A DNA stretch of 37,126 nt from an uncultured Lachnospiraceae bacterium (GTDB lineage Bacteria > Bacillota > Clostridia > Lachnospirales > Lachnospiraceae): assembly GCA_944381635.1 (NCBI GenBank), contig CALWLY010000030.1:1-37126 (forward strand), written 5' to 3'. The translations under genes were made by a program, and so were the position numbers. The notes beneath the pieces are model-generated. The model worked only from the letters and a program-made list of their open reading frames with translations, made no database searches and had not been told where the DNA came from. The stretch's first letter is position 1. Every line of letters starts with the position of its first letter. Shown here piece by piece: positions 1 to 8,388 of this stretch.

Positions 1-106
1 TATGCCTTTTTTATTGGCTGAAATATTGAATTTTCAAGGTTCAGCACACCATGTTGGTGTGGGAAGTTTAAGTATATAATAGATAGATTTCTGTTTCTAT
101 GCAGTC

Positions 107-151
107 TTGACAAACAGGTAACTTGTTACTAAAATATAAGTAACAAGTTAC
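107..151 (+). promoter_or_regulatory. marR-flavodoxin promoter with two dyad operators
   Basis: A sigma-A type promoter is visible: TTGACA at 107-112, a 17-bp spacer, and TAAAAT at 130-135. Two copies of the perfect dyad GTAAC-N2-GTTAC overlap it. One lies in the spacer (118-129, centre TT), the other spans the expected transcription start (140-151, centre AA). The two sites are inverted copies of each other, 22 bp apart, on the same DNA face. This placement predicts autorepression by the MarR protein encoded just downstream. The RBS GGAGGAAAG follows at 158-166. Confidence 0.8.
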
Positions 152-166
152 TTTTTTGGAGGAAAG

Positions 167-667
167 ATGGAACTAAAAGATTTGATCGACAGGTTTTCCG
201 ATACGGAAGAGAATCAGGGCAAAGCTATTTTCAGCACTCTATTTATAGCAGCCAACAAATTGCAGACAATCTTTGACAGTCATATTCCGGACATATCGCT
301 GAAACAGTTTATGCTGCTGTCTATAGTGCGGCAGTCAGAGAAACCGCTTACCTTTACTCAGCTGGGAGATCTGCTGGGATGCTCCAGACAGAATATCAAG
401 AAACTGGCGGGTGTGCTGGAGAAGAAGGGTTATGTAACGATTCAGCAAAGTCCCACGGATGCGAGGGCATTGACCATATGTCCCTCTTTAAAAACCAGGG
501 ATTTTTTTCAGAAGGATTTTGTTGTGTATCAAAAAGAACTTCGTTATCTTTTTGAGATTTATACGGAGGAGGAGATAAACACTTTTTTTCATCTTTTTAT
601 GAAACTTTATGCTGGAATTGAAAATCTGGAACAAAAAGCAGGGCGGAAAGAGGGAGAATCATTATGA
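167..667 (+). CDS. MarR-family transcriptional regulator
   Basis: A 166-residue protein of normal MarR length. It has helical dimerisation ends and a central winged helix-turn-helix at roughly residues 45-110; the recognition segment contains LGDLLGCSRQNIKKLAGVLE and the wing contains SPTDARAL. MarR proteins are dimeric repressors that release DNA on binding small aromatic ligands or on thiol oxidation. The ATG follows a strong GGAGG site. The stop overlaps the next start (ATGA at 664-667), so it is translationally coupled to a flavodoxin. The dyads in its own promoter are the likely operators. The ligand is unknown; the flavodoxin partner hints at redox or electrophile sensing, which is inference. 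Confidence 0.88.
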   Translation: MELKDLIDRFSDTEENQGKAIFSTLFIAANKLQTIFDSHIPDISLKQFMLLSIVRQSEKPLTFTQLGDLLGCSRQNIKKLAGVLEKKGYVTIQQSPTDARALTICPSLKTRDFFQKDFVVYQKELRYLFEIYTEEEINTFFHLFMKLYAGIENLEQKAGRKEGESL

Positions 668-1203
668 GCAAACGGTTGGTACTTTTTCAATCAAAATATG
701 GGGCAACCAGGAAATATGCTGATATGCTGAAAGAAGAATATGGCTGGGATATTCTGGAGACAAAGGATTACGACAGTTCGGTGGTGAAAAATTATGACAC
801 CATTCTTTTTGCCGGAGGAATTTATGCAGGTGGAATTGCGGGAATCCGCTGCCTGAAAAAACATTATCCGGAAATCAAAAATAAAAATCTTGCAGTGTTC
901 TGTGTAGGAGCTTCGCCCTTTGATGAAAAGGCTATGGAGGAACTCAAACTTCATAATATGAAAGAAGAATTAAGCCGGATTCCCTTGTTTTATGGGAGAG
1001 GAAAGTGGGATGAAAGCGTGATGAGTCTGAAAGACCGCTTTATGTGCGGAGTTCTGAAGAAAATGGTTGGAAAACAGAGCGCAGATTCTCTGGAACCCTG
1101 GATGAAGGAGCTGCTCTCTTCTATCGGACAAAAATGCGACTGGACAGATAAAACATATCTGCTGCCGCTGATAGAAGCTATTGACGAAATGGAAAAAAGG
1201 TGA
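664..1203 (+). CDS. flavodoxin-domain protein
   Basis: A 179-residue flavodoxin-like protein. The N-terminal strand and phosphate-binding loop read LVLFQSKYGATRKYADML (about residues 5-22), followed by ILFAGGIYAGGI (about 47-58) and LAVFCVGASPFD, which fit the FMN-binding loops of flavodoxin/HemG-type folds. It is longer than a classical short flavodoxin (about 140-150 residues), with a C-terminal helical extension. It probably carries FMN and acts as a cytoplasmic redox protein; the partner is unknown. It overlaps marR by 4 bp and is expected to be co-transcribed. Among MarR-flavodoxin pairs an oxidative or electrophile stress role is plausible but not shown here. Confidence 0.8.
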   Translation: MSKRLVLFQSKYGATRKYADMLKEEYGWDILETKDYDSSVVKNYDTILFAGGIYAGGIAGIRCLKKHYPEIKNKNLAVFCVGASPFDEKAMEELKLHNMKEELSRIPLFYGRGKWDESVMSLKDRFMCGVLKKMVGKQSADSLEPWMKELLSSIGQKCDWTDKTYLLPLIEAIDEMEKR

Positions 1204-1211
1204 TATTATGC

Positions 1212-1237
1212 ATTTAGTTAGTAATAACTAACTAAAT
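1212..1237. repeat. 11-bp perfect inverted repeat, operator-like
   Basis: Arms ATTTAGTTAGT (1212-1222) and ACTAACTAAAT (1227-1237) flank AATA, nine bases after the flavodoxin stop. It is AT-rich and not followed by a T-tract, so it is a poor terminator. Its shape resembles a TetR/MarR-type operator, but it differs from the GTAAC-N2-GTTAC dyads upstream and no matching regulator lies next to it. Confidence 0.55.
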
Positions 1238-1270
1238 AAATGTGAATAAGTGATGTGGAATCTTCTTGAT

Positions 1271-1389
1271 TCTCTGAAAAATTCAAACCTGAAACTTTGG
1301 ACAATTGGATTTTAATAACCAAATTCGGCAAAAGAAGACTGTTTTCAGAGAAAGACTCCGGAAAGTGACGTGATGGGAGCTTTTCGGAG
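1271..1389 (+). other. inverted repeats in enolase leader region
   Basis: Two inverted repeats precede enolase 1. TCTCTGAAAA (1271-1280) pairs perfectly with TTTTCAGAGA (1342-1351) across 61 nt. CTCCGGAAAG (1356-1365) pairs with CTTTTCGGAG (1380-1389) with one wobble. No riboswitch family was recognised and no clear promoter was found, so a structured leader is only a possibility. Confidence 0.35.
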
Positions 1390-1437
1390 AGAAGTTTCTG
1401 CAAAAGAGAAAGTCAGTTGACAAAATACACAATCTGA

Positions 1438-2748
<1,311 letters not shown>

Positions 2749-2845
2749 TCTCCTGACATATCTTGTTTAACAGGGACGGATTTTGAGTGTTTTGGGAATT
2801 TAAGAGCAAAAAGCATAGAAAAATCTATAAATATTATGGATTGAA

Positions 2846-2881
2846 AAGGCCATTGCCCATGAACGGGCAGTGGTCTTTTTT
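2846..2881 (+). terminator. rho-independent terminator after eno
   Basis: Stem GGCCATTGCCC (2848-2858) pairs with GGGCAGTGGTC (2865-2875) with two G-U wobbles around loop ATGAAC, followed by six T. The T-tract doubles as the outer part of the palindrome in the adjoining repeat. Confidence 0.9.
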
Positions 2882-2992
2882 ATTTGCTAGGAAATGGAAT
2901 TTCCTAGCAAATAAAAAAGACATTCTGCTGTGGATGTGCACTCAGCACACAGGCAATCAGAGATTACCGGTAACTATTGCCTGACGGCATCG
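2874..2992 (+). repeat. terminator-linked palindromic repeat, copy A
   Basis: Arms of 22 nt (2874-2895 and 2899-2920) are perfect inverted copies around the triloop GGA. The left arm starts in the terminator T-tract; the right arm ends in an A-tract. A conserved tail follows (2919-2944, GACATTCTGCTGTGGATG onward), then a second conserved block, TAACTATTGCCTGACGGCA (2971-2989). The same layout occurs at 25427-25530 and, on the minus strand, at 21038-21155. The rest of this gene-free stretch (2993-3195) is AT-rich. It contains one 11-bp element (AATCAGAGATT, 2955-2965) repeated in inverse at 3167-3177, and no convincing gene. Confidence 0.8.
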
Positions 2993-3195
2993 CAAATGAA
3001 GGATAAAATTTGACAATATAATCCACTTTTCCCACAAAGTATTGGAAATATGTTATGGTATAAACAAAGATATCCTGAATGTTTTCATCTGTTTGGCATT
3101 CTTTGCAGGTAACTACTGCACAGTTTAGTTGGTCTTTGGGGACAGTAAAATAGAAAGGCAAAGTGCAATCTCTGATTCTCTTTGGGTAGAAAAGT

Positions 3196-3924
3196 ATGGC
3201 TGATCATTCAGAAAGAAAAAGCATTTTTTTCCTTTTCATCAGAATAGCTATCTGTTTCTTAGCTTTGCTTAAAGCGGTTTATATTTGGGGGATGGCAGGA
3301 ACCATTGCGGATAGTTATACAAATGAAGAAATTTTGAATCTGGTTACAGAATCCTTTTGGTGTAATCAAGGTCTTTATATAGCCATGGCGTTGATAGCTA
3401 GTTTGTTATTGTGGGAAATCATTAAAATATGTCGATATAGTATCGTAAATTATTTGCTGGAAAAGCCATGTTTTTTGCGTTTTACCCGTGTGAATCTAAT
3501 TATTTGGCTGGTATTTTCCGGTATTGTGATATTCCTGCTATTCCAAGGGTGGAAACTGATGTACCCGTATGACAGGGCGGCCAAATGTATGGAAATCAAA
3601 TTAACGCTGGAAGATGTAGAGGAGATTCTTGAGCAGAAACAGACAGAGATTTTGTTTATTACAGGAAAAGGATATCCGGATTGTGATGAGATGAGACAAC
3701 AATTATTGGATATTATGCCGGATGTTGATGTTGAAATTGGACATTACGATACTTTTCCAGATAGAGAGGAACAGCCAGAGGAGTTGTATGGTGTCCTGGA
3801 CAAAATTTCAGTTGAGACAGTACCCACACTTGTATTTGTGGAAAATGGAGAGGTTGTCAATAAGCTGGAAGGTATAGTGGAAGAGGAAACCATAAAAGAA
3901 TTTTTATTGCTGCTGAAGAGGTAG
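3196..3924 (+). CDS. membrane protein with C-terminal thioredoxin-like domain
   Basis: A 242-residue protein with three predicted membrane segments (about 10-30, 58-78 and 99-118) and a C-terminal thioredoxin-like domain from about residue 133. That domain shows a strand ILFITGKG, a degenerate active site YPDC (residues 160-163, so only the second Cys of a CxxC remains) and the cis-proline motif TVPT (P210), followed by LVFVENGEVV. With a cytoplasmic N-terminus the domain would face outside. It resembles bacteriocin-transport accessory/thioredoxin-like proteins but lacks a dithiol. The RBS is weak (GGGTAGAAAAG). It lies 39 bp before a lipoprotein with a foldase-like segment, so a shared extracytoplasmic role is plausible. 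No exact family was recognised. Confidence 0.7.
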   Translation: MADHSERKSIFFLFIRIAICFLALLKAVYIWGMAGTIADSYTNEEILNLVTESFWCNQGLYIAMALIASLLLWEIIKICRYSIVNYLLEKPCFLRFTRVNLIIWLVFSGIVIFLLFQGWKLMYPYDRAAKCMEIKLTLEDVEEILEQKQTEILFITGKGYPDCDEMRQQLLDIMPDVDVEIGHYDTFPDREEQPEELYGVLDKISVETVPTLVFVENGEVVNKLEGIVEEETIKEFLLLLKR

Positions 3925-3963
3925 TTTCTTATAGAGGATTCTTGGGGAAGGAGATAGGAAAGT

Positions 3964-5031
3964 ATGAATGGTAAGAAAAAGCGGATTTTAGCAACAATGA
4001 TCAGTATAATATTGCTCTGCGCCTTGCCGGCAGTATGCGGCTGCCAGCAAGAAGAAAGGGAAAGTGCCATTACTCTTCCTGGCAAAAAAATTGAAACAGT
4101 ACAAATTAATGGAATGAAGGTGCATGCCAACGAAAGCAGCAAATGGGGAGATTTCGAAACCTTTGCACAGTCGCTGGAAAGCTTACTCCCTTTAGAGGAT
4201 TCTCAAAAGAAAATAGAGCGCGGAGAAAATTACAGCGTTATCAATCTGATATATGAAGATCGGACGAAAGAAAGATTTTATTTCTTTCAGGCGGATGATG
4301 TGTGGTATGTGGAAAGCGAGGACGGTACCATTTTTCAAAATGCTGATTTTGTGAAGGAATATATAAATCTGCCATCTCAGATTCCAGTGGAAAATACGTC
4401 TTTAAACGGCGAATTGGAGTTATTAAATCCGTCCGAAATAAAGAAAATGATAGAGCTTCATATACGATTGAAAGAACGTGGCGTTTCGTACAGTGAAAAG
4501 GATTTGCGTGCTGCTTTTGTAATCGAGATGCAAAATCAATTGCTGCTATATGCTGCAGAGCAGGAAGCTGTACAGGCGGCCAGACAGAGTCTGACAGGGA
4601 AAATGGATCAATATCAGTATGCTGTTTCGGAGGGCTTGTCATTATCGGAGGAAGAATTGGATAAGCAGTTGGATGAGCAGGCGAATAGGGTAAAATCTGC
4701 TGAAAATTTTTCGGAACTGGAATCTTATTTTAAAGAGTATGGCACCTCCTATGAGGAATACGAAAAGGATAGAAGAGAATACAGCAGAATACAGTTGACG
4801 ATAGAAAAATTATATCAGGCAGCGTATGAAGAATTCCGTCATGGAAACGACCAGATTGGAGACAAAATTTGTGAGGATTTTAATGAATACTGGACTTATT
4901 TCCTGCTGGAGGTAGTTTATCCTGCTCAGAAAACTTATAACGAACAAGAGCTCAATCCTTTACTGGATGAAGCTGAAAATTTTTATTTTGAATTCGTGAC
5001 TTCAGAAACAGAACAATTAATTCAGAAATAG
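3964..5031 (+). CDS. lipoprotein with SurA/PrsA-like helical region
   Basis: A 355-residue predicted lipoprotein: basic start, hydrophobic core to about residue 26, then a cysteine-containing lipobox (VCGC, likely lipidated Cys27). Residues about 40-130 form a beta-rich part (SVINLIYEDRTKERFYFF). From about residue 165 it is helical: a segment of the type VSYSEKDLRAAFVIEMQNQLLLYAAEQEA, then LSEEELDKQLDEQ and YFKEYGTSYEEYEKDRR. This looks like the SurA/PrsA N-terminal chaperone region, without a recognisable parvulin (PPIase) domain. It may therefore be a chaperone-like lipoprotein rather than an isomerase; that is inference. It probably forms an operon with the membrane thioredoxin-like gene 39 bp upstream and ends at a strong terminator. 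Confidence 0.65.
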   Translation: MNGKKKRILATMISIILLCALPAVCGCQQEERESAITLPGKKIETVQINGMKVHANESSKWGDFETFAQSLESLLPLEDSQKKIERGENYSVINLIYEDRTKERFYFFQADDVWYVESEDGTIFQNADFVKEYINLPSQIPVENTSLNGELELLNPSEIKKMIELHIRLKERGVSYSEKDLRAAFVIEMQNQLLLYAAEQEAVQAARQSLTGKMDQYQYAVSEGLSLSEEELDKQLDEQANRVKSAENFSELESYFKEYGTSYEEYEKDRREYSRIQLTIEKLYQAAYEEFRHGNDQIGDKICEDFNEYWTYFLLEVVYPAQKTYNEQELNPLLDEAENFYFEFVTSETEQLIQK

Positions 5032-5048
5032 AACAAGGAGTAAGAAAC

Positions 5049-5095
5049 GGGCGGCGTCAAACATCAGGAGGAATGTTTGACGCCGCCCTATATTT
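5049..5095. terminator. 16-bp stem terminator between convergent genes
   Basis: GGGCGGCGTCAAACAT (5049-5064) pairs perfectly with ATGTTTGACGCCGCCC (5073-5088) around an 8-nt loop, followed by TATATTT. It separates the plus-strand lipoprotein gene from the end of minus-strand phnX and may serve both. Confidence 0.85.
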
Positions 5096-5117
5096 CTGTG
5101 TTTTCAAGCGGTTGGTT

Positions 5118-5894
5118 TTATGCCAGGCTGTCGATAAGTCCCACAAGTTCGCCCATGTTAAGGAGAACATAATCTGCACCGGCTTCTTTATATTCTCGTG
5201 TCATTTTATCCAGAAGTGCCTGTTTTTCATCAGCGGAAAGCGCTGCGTATTCCTCCTCGGTCAGTCCCATTTCAGAACTTCCTTCCAGGATACCTACGGT
5301 GATCACGCCTGCGTTTACCCCTTCCTTGATATCGGAGATGGTATCGCCTACTTTGATGACTTTGTGTACATCGGAAAGTTTTAATGCTTTCATATTTTCA
5401 AAGATCATGTAAGGATAAGGGCGGCCCATATTTCCAACGCTGTTGGGAGAAACCCAGAAGTCGGGGGAGTAGCCGTTTTCCGCAGCTTTTGGAACGACAA
5501 TGTTCATCATGGCATCGGTATAGCCGGTGGTAGAACCGATTTTGATGCCTCTGTTTCGAAGTTCGGAAACCGTTTCCAGAACTCCGGGTTTTACTTCTGC
5601 ATATTCATGCAGAATACCCATAAGTTTTTCGGCAAATTTGTCATGCATGGCATCCACATCCTGATCCGTCCAGTCTCTGCCCTGTGCGGCTTTCCATTCT
5701 TCATGCAGGCGGGGCATGGAAAGCATGGTTTTGATATGATCCCATTTTAACATTCCCATAGGTTTTCTTGTCTCATCCATGGTAGGCTCCATGCCGTATT
5801 CCCGGAAGATTTCCATAAATGCCTTTACCGGTGCAAAGCAGCCGTAGTCTACCGTAGTGCCTGCCCAGTCAAAAATAACGCCTTCGATTTTCAT
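5118..5894 (-). CDS. phnX: phosphonoacetaldehyde hydrolase
   Basis: A 258-residue HAD-superfamily enzyme that hydrolyses phosphonoacetaldehyde to acetaldehyde and phosphate, the second step of 2-aminoethylphosphonate use. The HAD nucleophile motif is FDWAGTTVDYG (D9). A lysine suited to Schiff-base formation lies at MGMLKWDHIK (K50). Later motifs are GSTTGYT and VGDTISDIKEGVNAG. The ATG at 5894 (minus) has AAGGAG 7 nt upstream; an open frame extends 9 codons further without support. It lies 88 bp downstream of phnW and is probably co-transcribed. No phosphonate transporter is next to it. Confidence 0.94.
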   Translation of the reverse strand: MKIEGVIFDWAGTTVDYGCFAPVKAFMEIFREYGMEPTMDETRKPMGMLKWDHIKTMLSMPRLHEEWKAAQGRDWTDQDVDAMHDKFAEKLMGILHEYAEVKPGVLETVSELRNRGIKIGSTTGYTDAMMNIVVPKAAENGYSPDFWVSPNSVGNMGRPYPYMIFENMKALKLSDVHKVIKVGDTISDIKEGVNAGVITVGILEGSSEMGLTEEEYAALSADEKQALLDKMTREYKEAGADYVLLNMGELVGLIDSLA

Positions 5895-5982
5895 AATAGT
5901 TCTCCTTGTCAAATGTATCAAAATTATTTTTATAGTAATGCGTTGATAAAGCGAAAGGATTTTCAGGTCTTTTGCAGCCGCT

Positions 5983-7077
5983 TTAGTTCAGAGTCTCCAG
6001 ATAGGATTTCATAATATCGGTCAGTTTCTGAATATCTTCTTCATAGATTTCACCGATGACGCCGATGCGGAAAGTATCCATATCGGTCAGCTTGCCGGGA
6101 TAAATCGCATAGCCGCGTTCTTTAATATACGCATACATATCTTTAAAGTCAATCTGTTTGCCTTCCGGATAAAGGAAAGTAGCGATGATAGGACCCTGCC
6201 AGGACTTGTCCACATAAAGACGGAAGCCAAGTTCCTCGAAATTTTTCACCAGAGTATCCATATTGTGCTGATAGCGGGCATGTCTTGCCGGAATTCCGCC
6301 TTCCTCTTCCAGCTCTTTCATAGCCTGTGCGAAAGCCCGGACAACATGAGTAGGGGAAGTGTAGCGCCATTTTCCGTCTTTTTCCATACCTGCCCACTGG
6401 TCGTAAAGATCAAGAGAAAGACTTCTTGCACGTCCTTTGGATTCCAGAAGCAGCTGGCGGTTGGCAATGATGAAAGAAAATCCGGGAACGCCCTGGATAC
6501 ATTTGTTGGCAGAGCTGATCAGAAAGCTGATGTGCCAGTCTTTCATCGGGATATCTACACCTGCGAAGCTGGACATGGCATCTACAATAAAAATTTTTCC
6601 ATACTTATCGGCAAGCTCGCCGATGGACTTGATGTCATTTAAAATGCCGCTGGTTGTCTCGCTGTGAATCATGGCAACGTGAGTAATTTCCGGATGAGAT
6701 TTCAGCGCTTCCTCCGCTTTTTTTGCATCCGGTGTTTTGTCATAATCCTGAGTAATATGGATGCAGGAAATTTTGTGATAGTCGCACATTTTTGCAATAC
6801 GCTCGCCGTAAGCGCCGTTGCTTAACAAAAGCAGTGTTCCGTCTTCGGGAATCACACTGCTTATCACACTTTCCACGCCGAAAGTACCGGAACCCTGCAT
6901 GAGAACCGCGGTGTATTCATCTTCCGATACATGAGCCAGATTCAGAAGATTTTTGCGGATCTGCTGTGTGATAACCTTGTAGTCATCATCCCAGGTACAG
7001 TAGTCAAACATCATGACTTCTTTTACGCTGTCTGTGGTGGTCAAAGGACCGGGTGTCAACAATTTGTAGTTTTTCAT
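5983..7077 (-). CDS. phnW: 2-aminoethylphosphonate-pyruvate transaminase
   Basis: A 364-residue class V (fold type I) PLP aminotransferase that converts 2-aminoethylphosphonate plus pyruvate to phosphonoacetaldehyde plus alanine. Hallmarks are LLTPGPLTTTDSVK at the start, QGSGTFGVES, SNGAYGER, HSETTSGILND, the Asp in IFIVDAMSSFAG, and the PLP lysine in SSANKCIQGVPGF (K192). The ATG at 7077 (minus) has AAAGGAG 10 nt upstream; the open frame extends 48 codons further but without family similarity. Together with phnX it forms the complete two-step pathway that releases phosphate from aminoethylphosphonate. Confidence 0.95.
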   Translation of the reverse strand: MKNYKLLTPGPLTTTDSVKEVMMFDYCTWDDDYKVITQQIRKNLLNLAHVSEDEYTAVLMQGSGTFGVESVISSVIPEDGTLLLLSNGAYGERIAKMCDYHKISCIHITQDYDKTPDAKKAEEALKSHPEITHVAMIHSETTSGILNDIKSIGELADKYGKIFIVDAMSSFAGVDIPMKDWHISFLISSANKCIQGVPGFSFIIANRQLLLESKGRARSLSLDLYDQWAGMEKDGKWRYTSPTHVVRAFAQAMKELEEEGGIPARHARYQHNMDTLVKNFEELGFRLYVDKSWQGPIIATFLYPEGKQIDFKDMYAYIKERGYAIYPGKLTDMDTFRIGVIGEIYEEDIQKLTDIMKSYLETLN

Positions 7078-7193
7078 CTTTGTGATACTCCTTTTGTTTT
7101 TGTGAATATAATCTGTAAGGTTATAAGCGAAGGGAAAGAAGCGTAAAAAGAAGGATAATCCATCCGCTTTTGTCCCATTTTCTGTCTGCCTCA

Positions 7194-7221
7194 ATTTTAT
7201 AATTTTTTTTACAAGATTCAA
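7194..7221 (-). promoter_or_regulatory. probable phnWX promoter
   Basis: On the minus strand TTGAAT (7221-7216), a 16-bp spacer and TAAAAT (7199-7194) lie about 115 bp upstream of the phnW start. The left 28-bp direct repeat of the neighbouring cassette begins just upstream, at 7243. Confidence 0.55.
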
Positions 7222-7242
7222 TAGATTTCTGCAAAGCTTAAC

Positions 7243-7270
7243 AAAAGTTTAACCTGGGCATAACATAGAA
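7243..7270 (+). repeat. 28-bp direct repeat, left copy
   Basis: This 28-mer (begins AAAAGTTTAACC, ends CATAACATAGAA) is identical to 8249-8276. The two copies bound an AT-rich segment of about 1 kb with three small genes. Sequence identity stops sharply at both ends. Confidence 0.9.
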
Positions 7271-7404
7271 TCCTCCAGTAAACAGGCTGAAAAGTGGCTT
7301 ATTTACTGGGAATTTTGCCATTTTGCAGGTTATCGGAATTGACACTGACGCTAGCCACAGTCAATGCCTGGCCAAATAAAATGTGTTTTTGCTGAATATG
7401 TCTA

Positions 7405-7433
7405 TTGCTAACCATATAGGAAAATACTATAAT
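7405..7433 (+). promoter_or_regulatory. promoter of the small three-gene operon
   Basis: TTGCTA at 7405-7410, a 17-bp spacer and a consensus TATAAT at 7428-7433 lie about 50 bp before the first gene of the cassette. Confidence 0.75.
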
Positions 7434-7482
7434 AAAGACGTAAGGTAAAGAAGAAATCTTATAAAAATCCGGAGGCGATACA

Positions 7483-7689
7483 GTGGACGAAAAGAAAAGC
7501 AGATACACGCAAGCGCAAAATAAGGCAACACAAAAATATCAACGTGAAAATCTTGAACAAATCAATTTTAGAGTTAAAAAAGGCGAAAAAGAACACTACC
7601 GGAATGCCGCTGCTTCTATGGGGTTGAGCATGGCGCAATTCTTTATAAATGCAGCCGATGATTATATAGAGCGGGAGGCGGGAAAGTGA
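7483..7689 (+). CDS. small ribbon-helix-helix-like protein (antitoxin candidate)
   Basis: A 68-residue protein starting at GTG behind GGAGG. The core EQINFRVKKGEKEHYRNAAASMGLSMAQFFINAADDYIE reads as a beta strand followed by two helices, the layout of Arc/MetJ (RHH) DNA-binding antitoxins; the basic N-terminus is rich in K, R and Q. It overlaps the next gene by 4 bp (GTGA). In this position an RHH protein would normally autoregulate the operon and possibly neutralise a toxin. Here the operon also encodes a zinc-finger antitoxin candidate, so the real partner is unclear. Composition is AT-rich, unlike the neighbours. Confidence 0.7.
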   Translation: MDEKKSRYTQAQNKATQKYQRENLEQINFRVKKGEKEHYRNAAASMGLSMAQFFINAADDYIEREAGK

Positions 7690-8006
7690 TTGATATTGAT
7701 GAGTTGAGAAAAATAAACAAGCTGGAAAATATAGCAGTAACCGAACACGCAAGAATTAGACTGATTGAAAGAAACATAACGATGCGTGATGTTATAAATT
7801 GTATTGAGTTCGGGGAAATTATCAAACAATATGAAGATGATAAACCATTTCCAAGTTGTTTAGTTTTGGGGATGTCTATAAATAATAAGTATTTACATGT
7901 AGTTGTGAGTACGGATGATAATTATATACACTTAATAACAGCATATTTTCCGGATTTAGAGCAATGGGAACCGGATTATAAAACTAGAAGGGAGCGAAAA
8001 AAATGA
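7686..8006 (+). CDS. DUF4258-type protein (toxin candidate)
   Basis: A 106-residue protein, GTG start overlapping the upstream stop. The motif HARIRLIERNITMRDVINCIEFGEII, followed by beta strands (CLVLGMSINNKYLHVVVSTDD) and a closing strand IHLITAYFPDLEQWEPDYK, matches the DUF4258 fold, a small family related to RelE/MqsR-like toxins and commonly found beside YgiT/MqsA zinc-finger proteins. It overlaps the downstream zinc-finger gene by 4 bp (ATGA). RNase activity is suggested by that context only; no catalytic residue is certain. Confidence 0.75.
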   Translation: MIDIDELRKINKLENIAVTEHARIRLIERNITMRDVINCIEFGEIIKQYEDDKPFPSCLVLGMSINNKYLHVVVSTDDNYIHLITAYFPDLEQWEPDYKTRRERKK

Positions 8007-8230
8007 GATGTTTTGAATGCGGAGCAAATGCAGAGAAAAGCACAACAACGAGCGTTACAGATTTAGGAAATTGTCTTGTTATTGTTAGAAATGTGCCTTG
8101 CTATAAATGTTCTGAATGTGATGAAGTTTTTTATACTGGAGATGTCGTGGAGCGGCTGGAGAAGATTATTGATACAGCTAAAAAGGTAATGCAGGAAATT
8201 TCAATCATTGACTATACGAAGGTAGCATAA
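8003..8230 (+). CDS. YgiT-type (MqsA N-terminal-like) zinc-finger protein
   Basis: A 75-residue protein with two CxxC pairs, C3-x2-C6 and C36-x2-C39, in the YgiT layout: MRCFECGA at the start and VPCYKCSECDEVFYTGDVVE later. It matches the zinc-binding N-terminal domain of MqsA but lacks the C-terminal helix-turn-helix DNA-binding domain of full MqsA (about 130 residues). The RHH-like protein encoded first in the operon may supply DNA binding instead. It is the likely antitoxin partner of the DUF4258 protein. The right 28-bp repeat begins 18 bp after the stop. Confidence 0.8.
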   Translation: MRCFECGANAEKSTTTSVTDLGNCLVIVRNVPCYKCSECDEVFYTGDVVERLEKIIDTAKKVMQEISIIDYTKVA

Positions 8231-8248
8231 AATTTTAATAATTCATAG

Positions 8249-8276
8249 AAAAGTTTAACCTGGGCATAACATAGAA
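8249..8276 (+). repeat. 28-bp direct repeat, right copy
   Basis: Identical to 7243-7270 and in the same orientation. It lies 18 bp after the zinc-finger gene stop and about 110 bp before hicB. Confidence 0.9.
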
Positions 8277-8388
8277 AAACAGGTATTGAACAGAAAAATG
8301 TTAGATAATAGAAAACAGAAAAGGCAGGGATTCAGATGAGGGGAATGGGTGATTTGTCTGAACATGCAGGTTTTATGGGAGGCTGAAA

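Larger units (their letters stand above)
7243..8276 (+). mobile_element. direct-repeat-bounded toxin-antitoxin-like cassette
   Basis: A segment of about 1 kb is enclosed by perfect 28-bp direct repeats (7243-7270, 8249-8276). It carries its own promoter and three tightly overlapping small genes, and is visibly more AT-rich than the flanking phn and kdu genes. No transposase, integrase or terminal inverted repeat is present, so the mode of insertion is unknown. Homologous or site-specific recombination between the repeats would remove the cassette and leave one copy. The first 200 bp (7271-7404) hold no gene. Confidence 0.65.

Noticed and set aside
45-61. Hairpin CACACC-ATGTT-GGTGTG near the window start
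   Set aside because: It is short, lacks a T-tract and belongs to no recognised element; the truncated upstream context prevents interpretation.
2964-3161. Minus-strand 65-codon open frame with a CKEC motif
   Set aside because: It has no ribosome site and overlaps the repeat tail; the sequence looks AT-rich and non-coding.
8231-8388. Search for a HicA toxin upstream of hicB
   Set aside because: Only a 16-codon open frame (8336-8386) is present; it is too short and not HicA-like.
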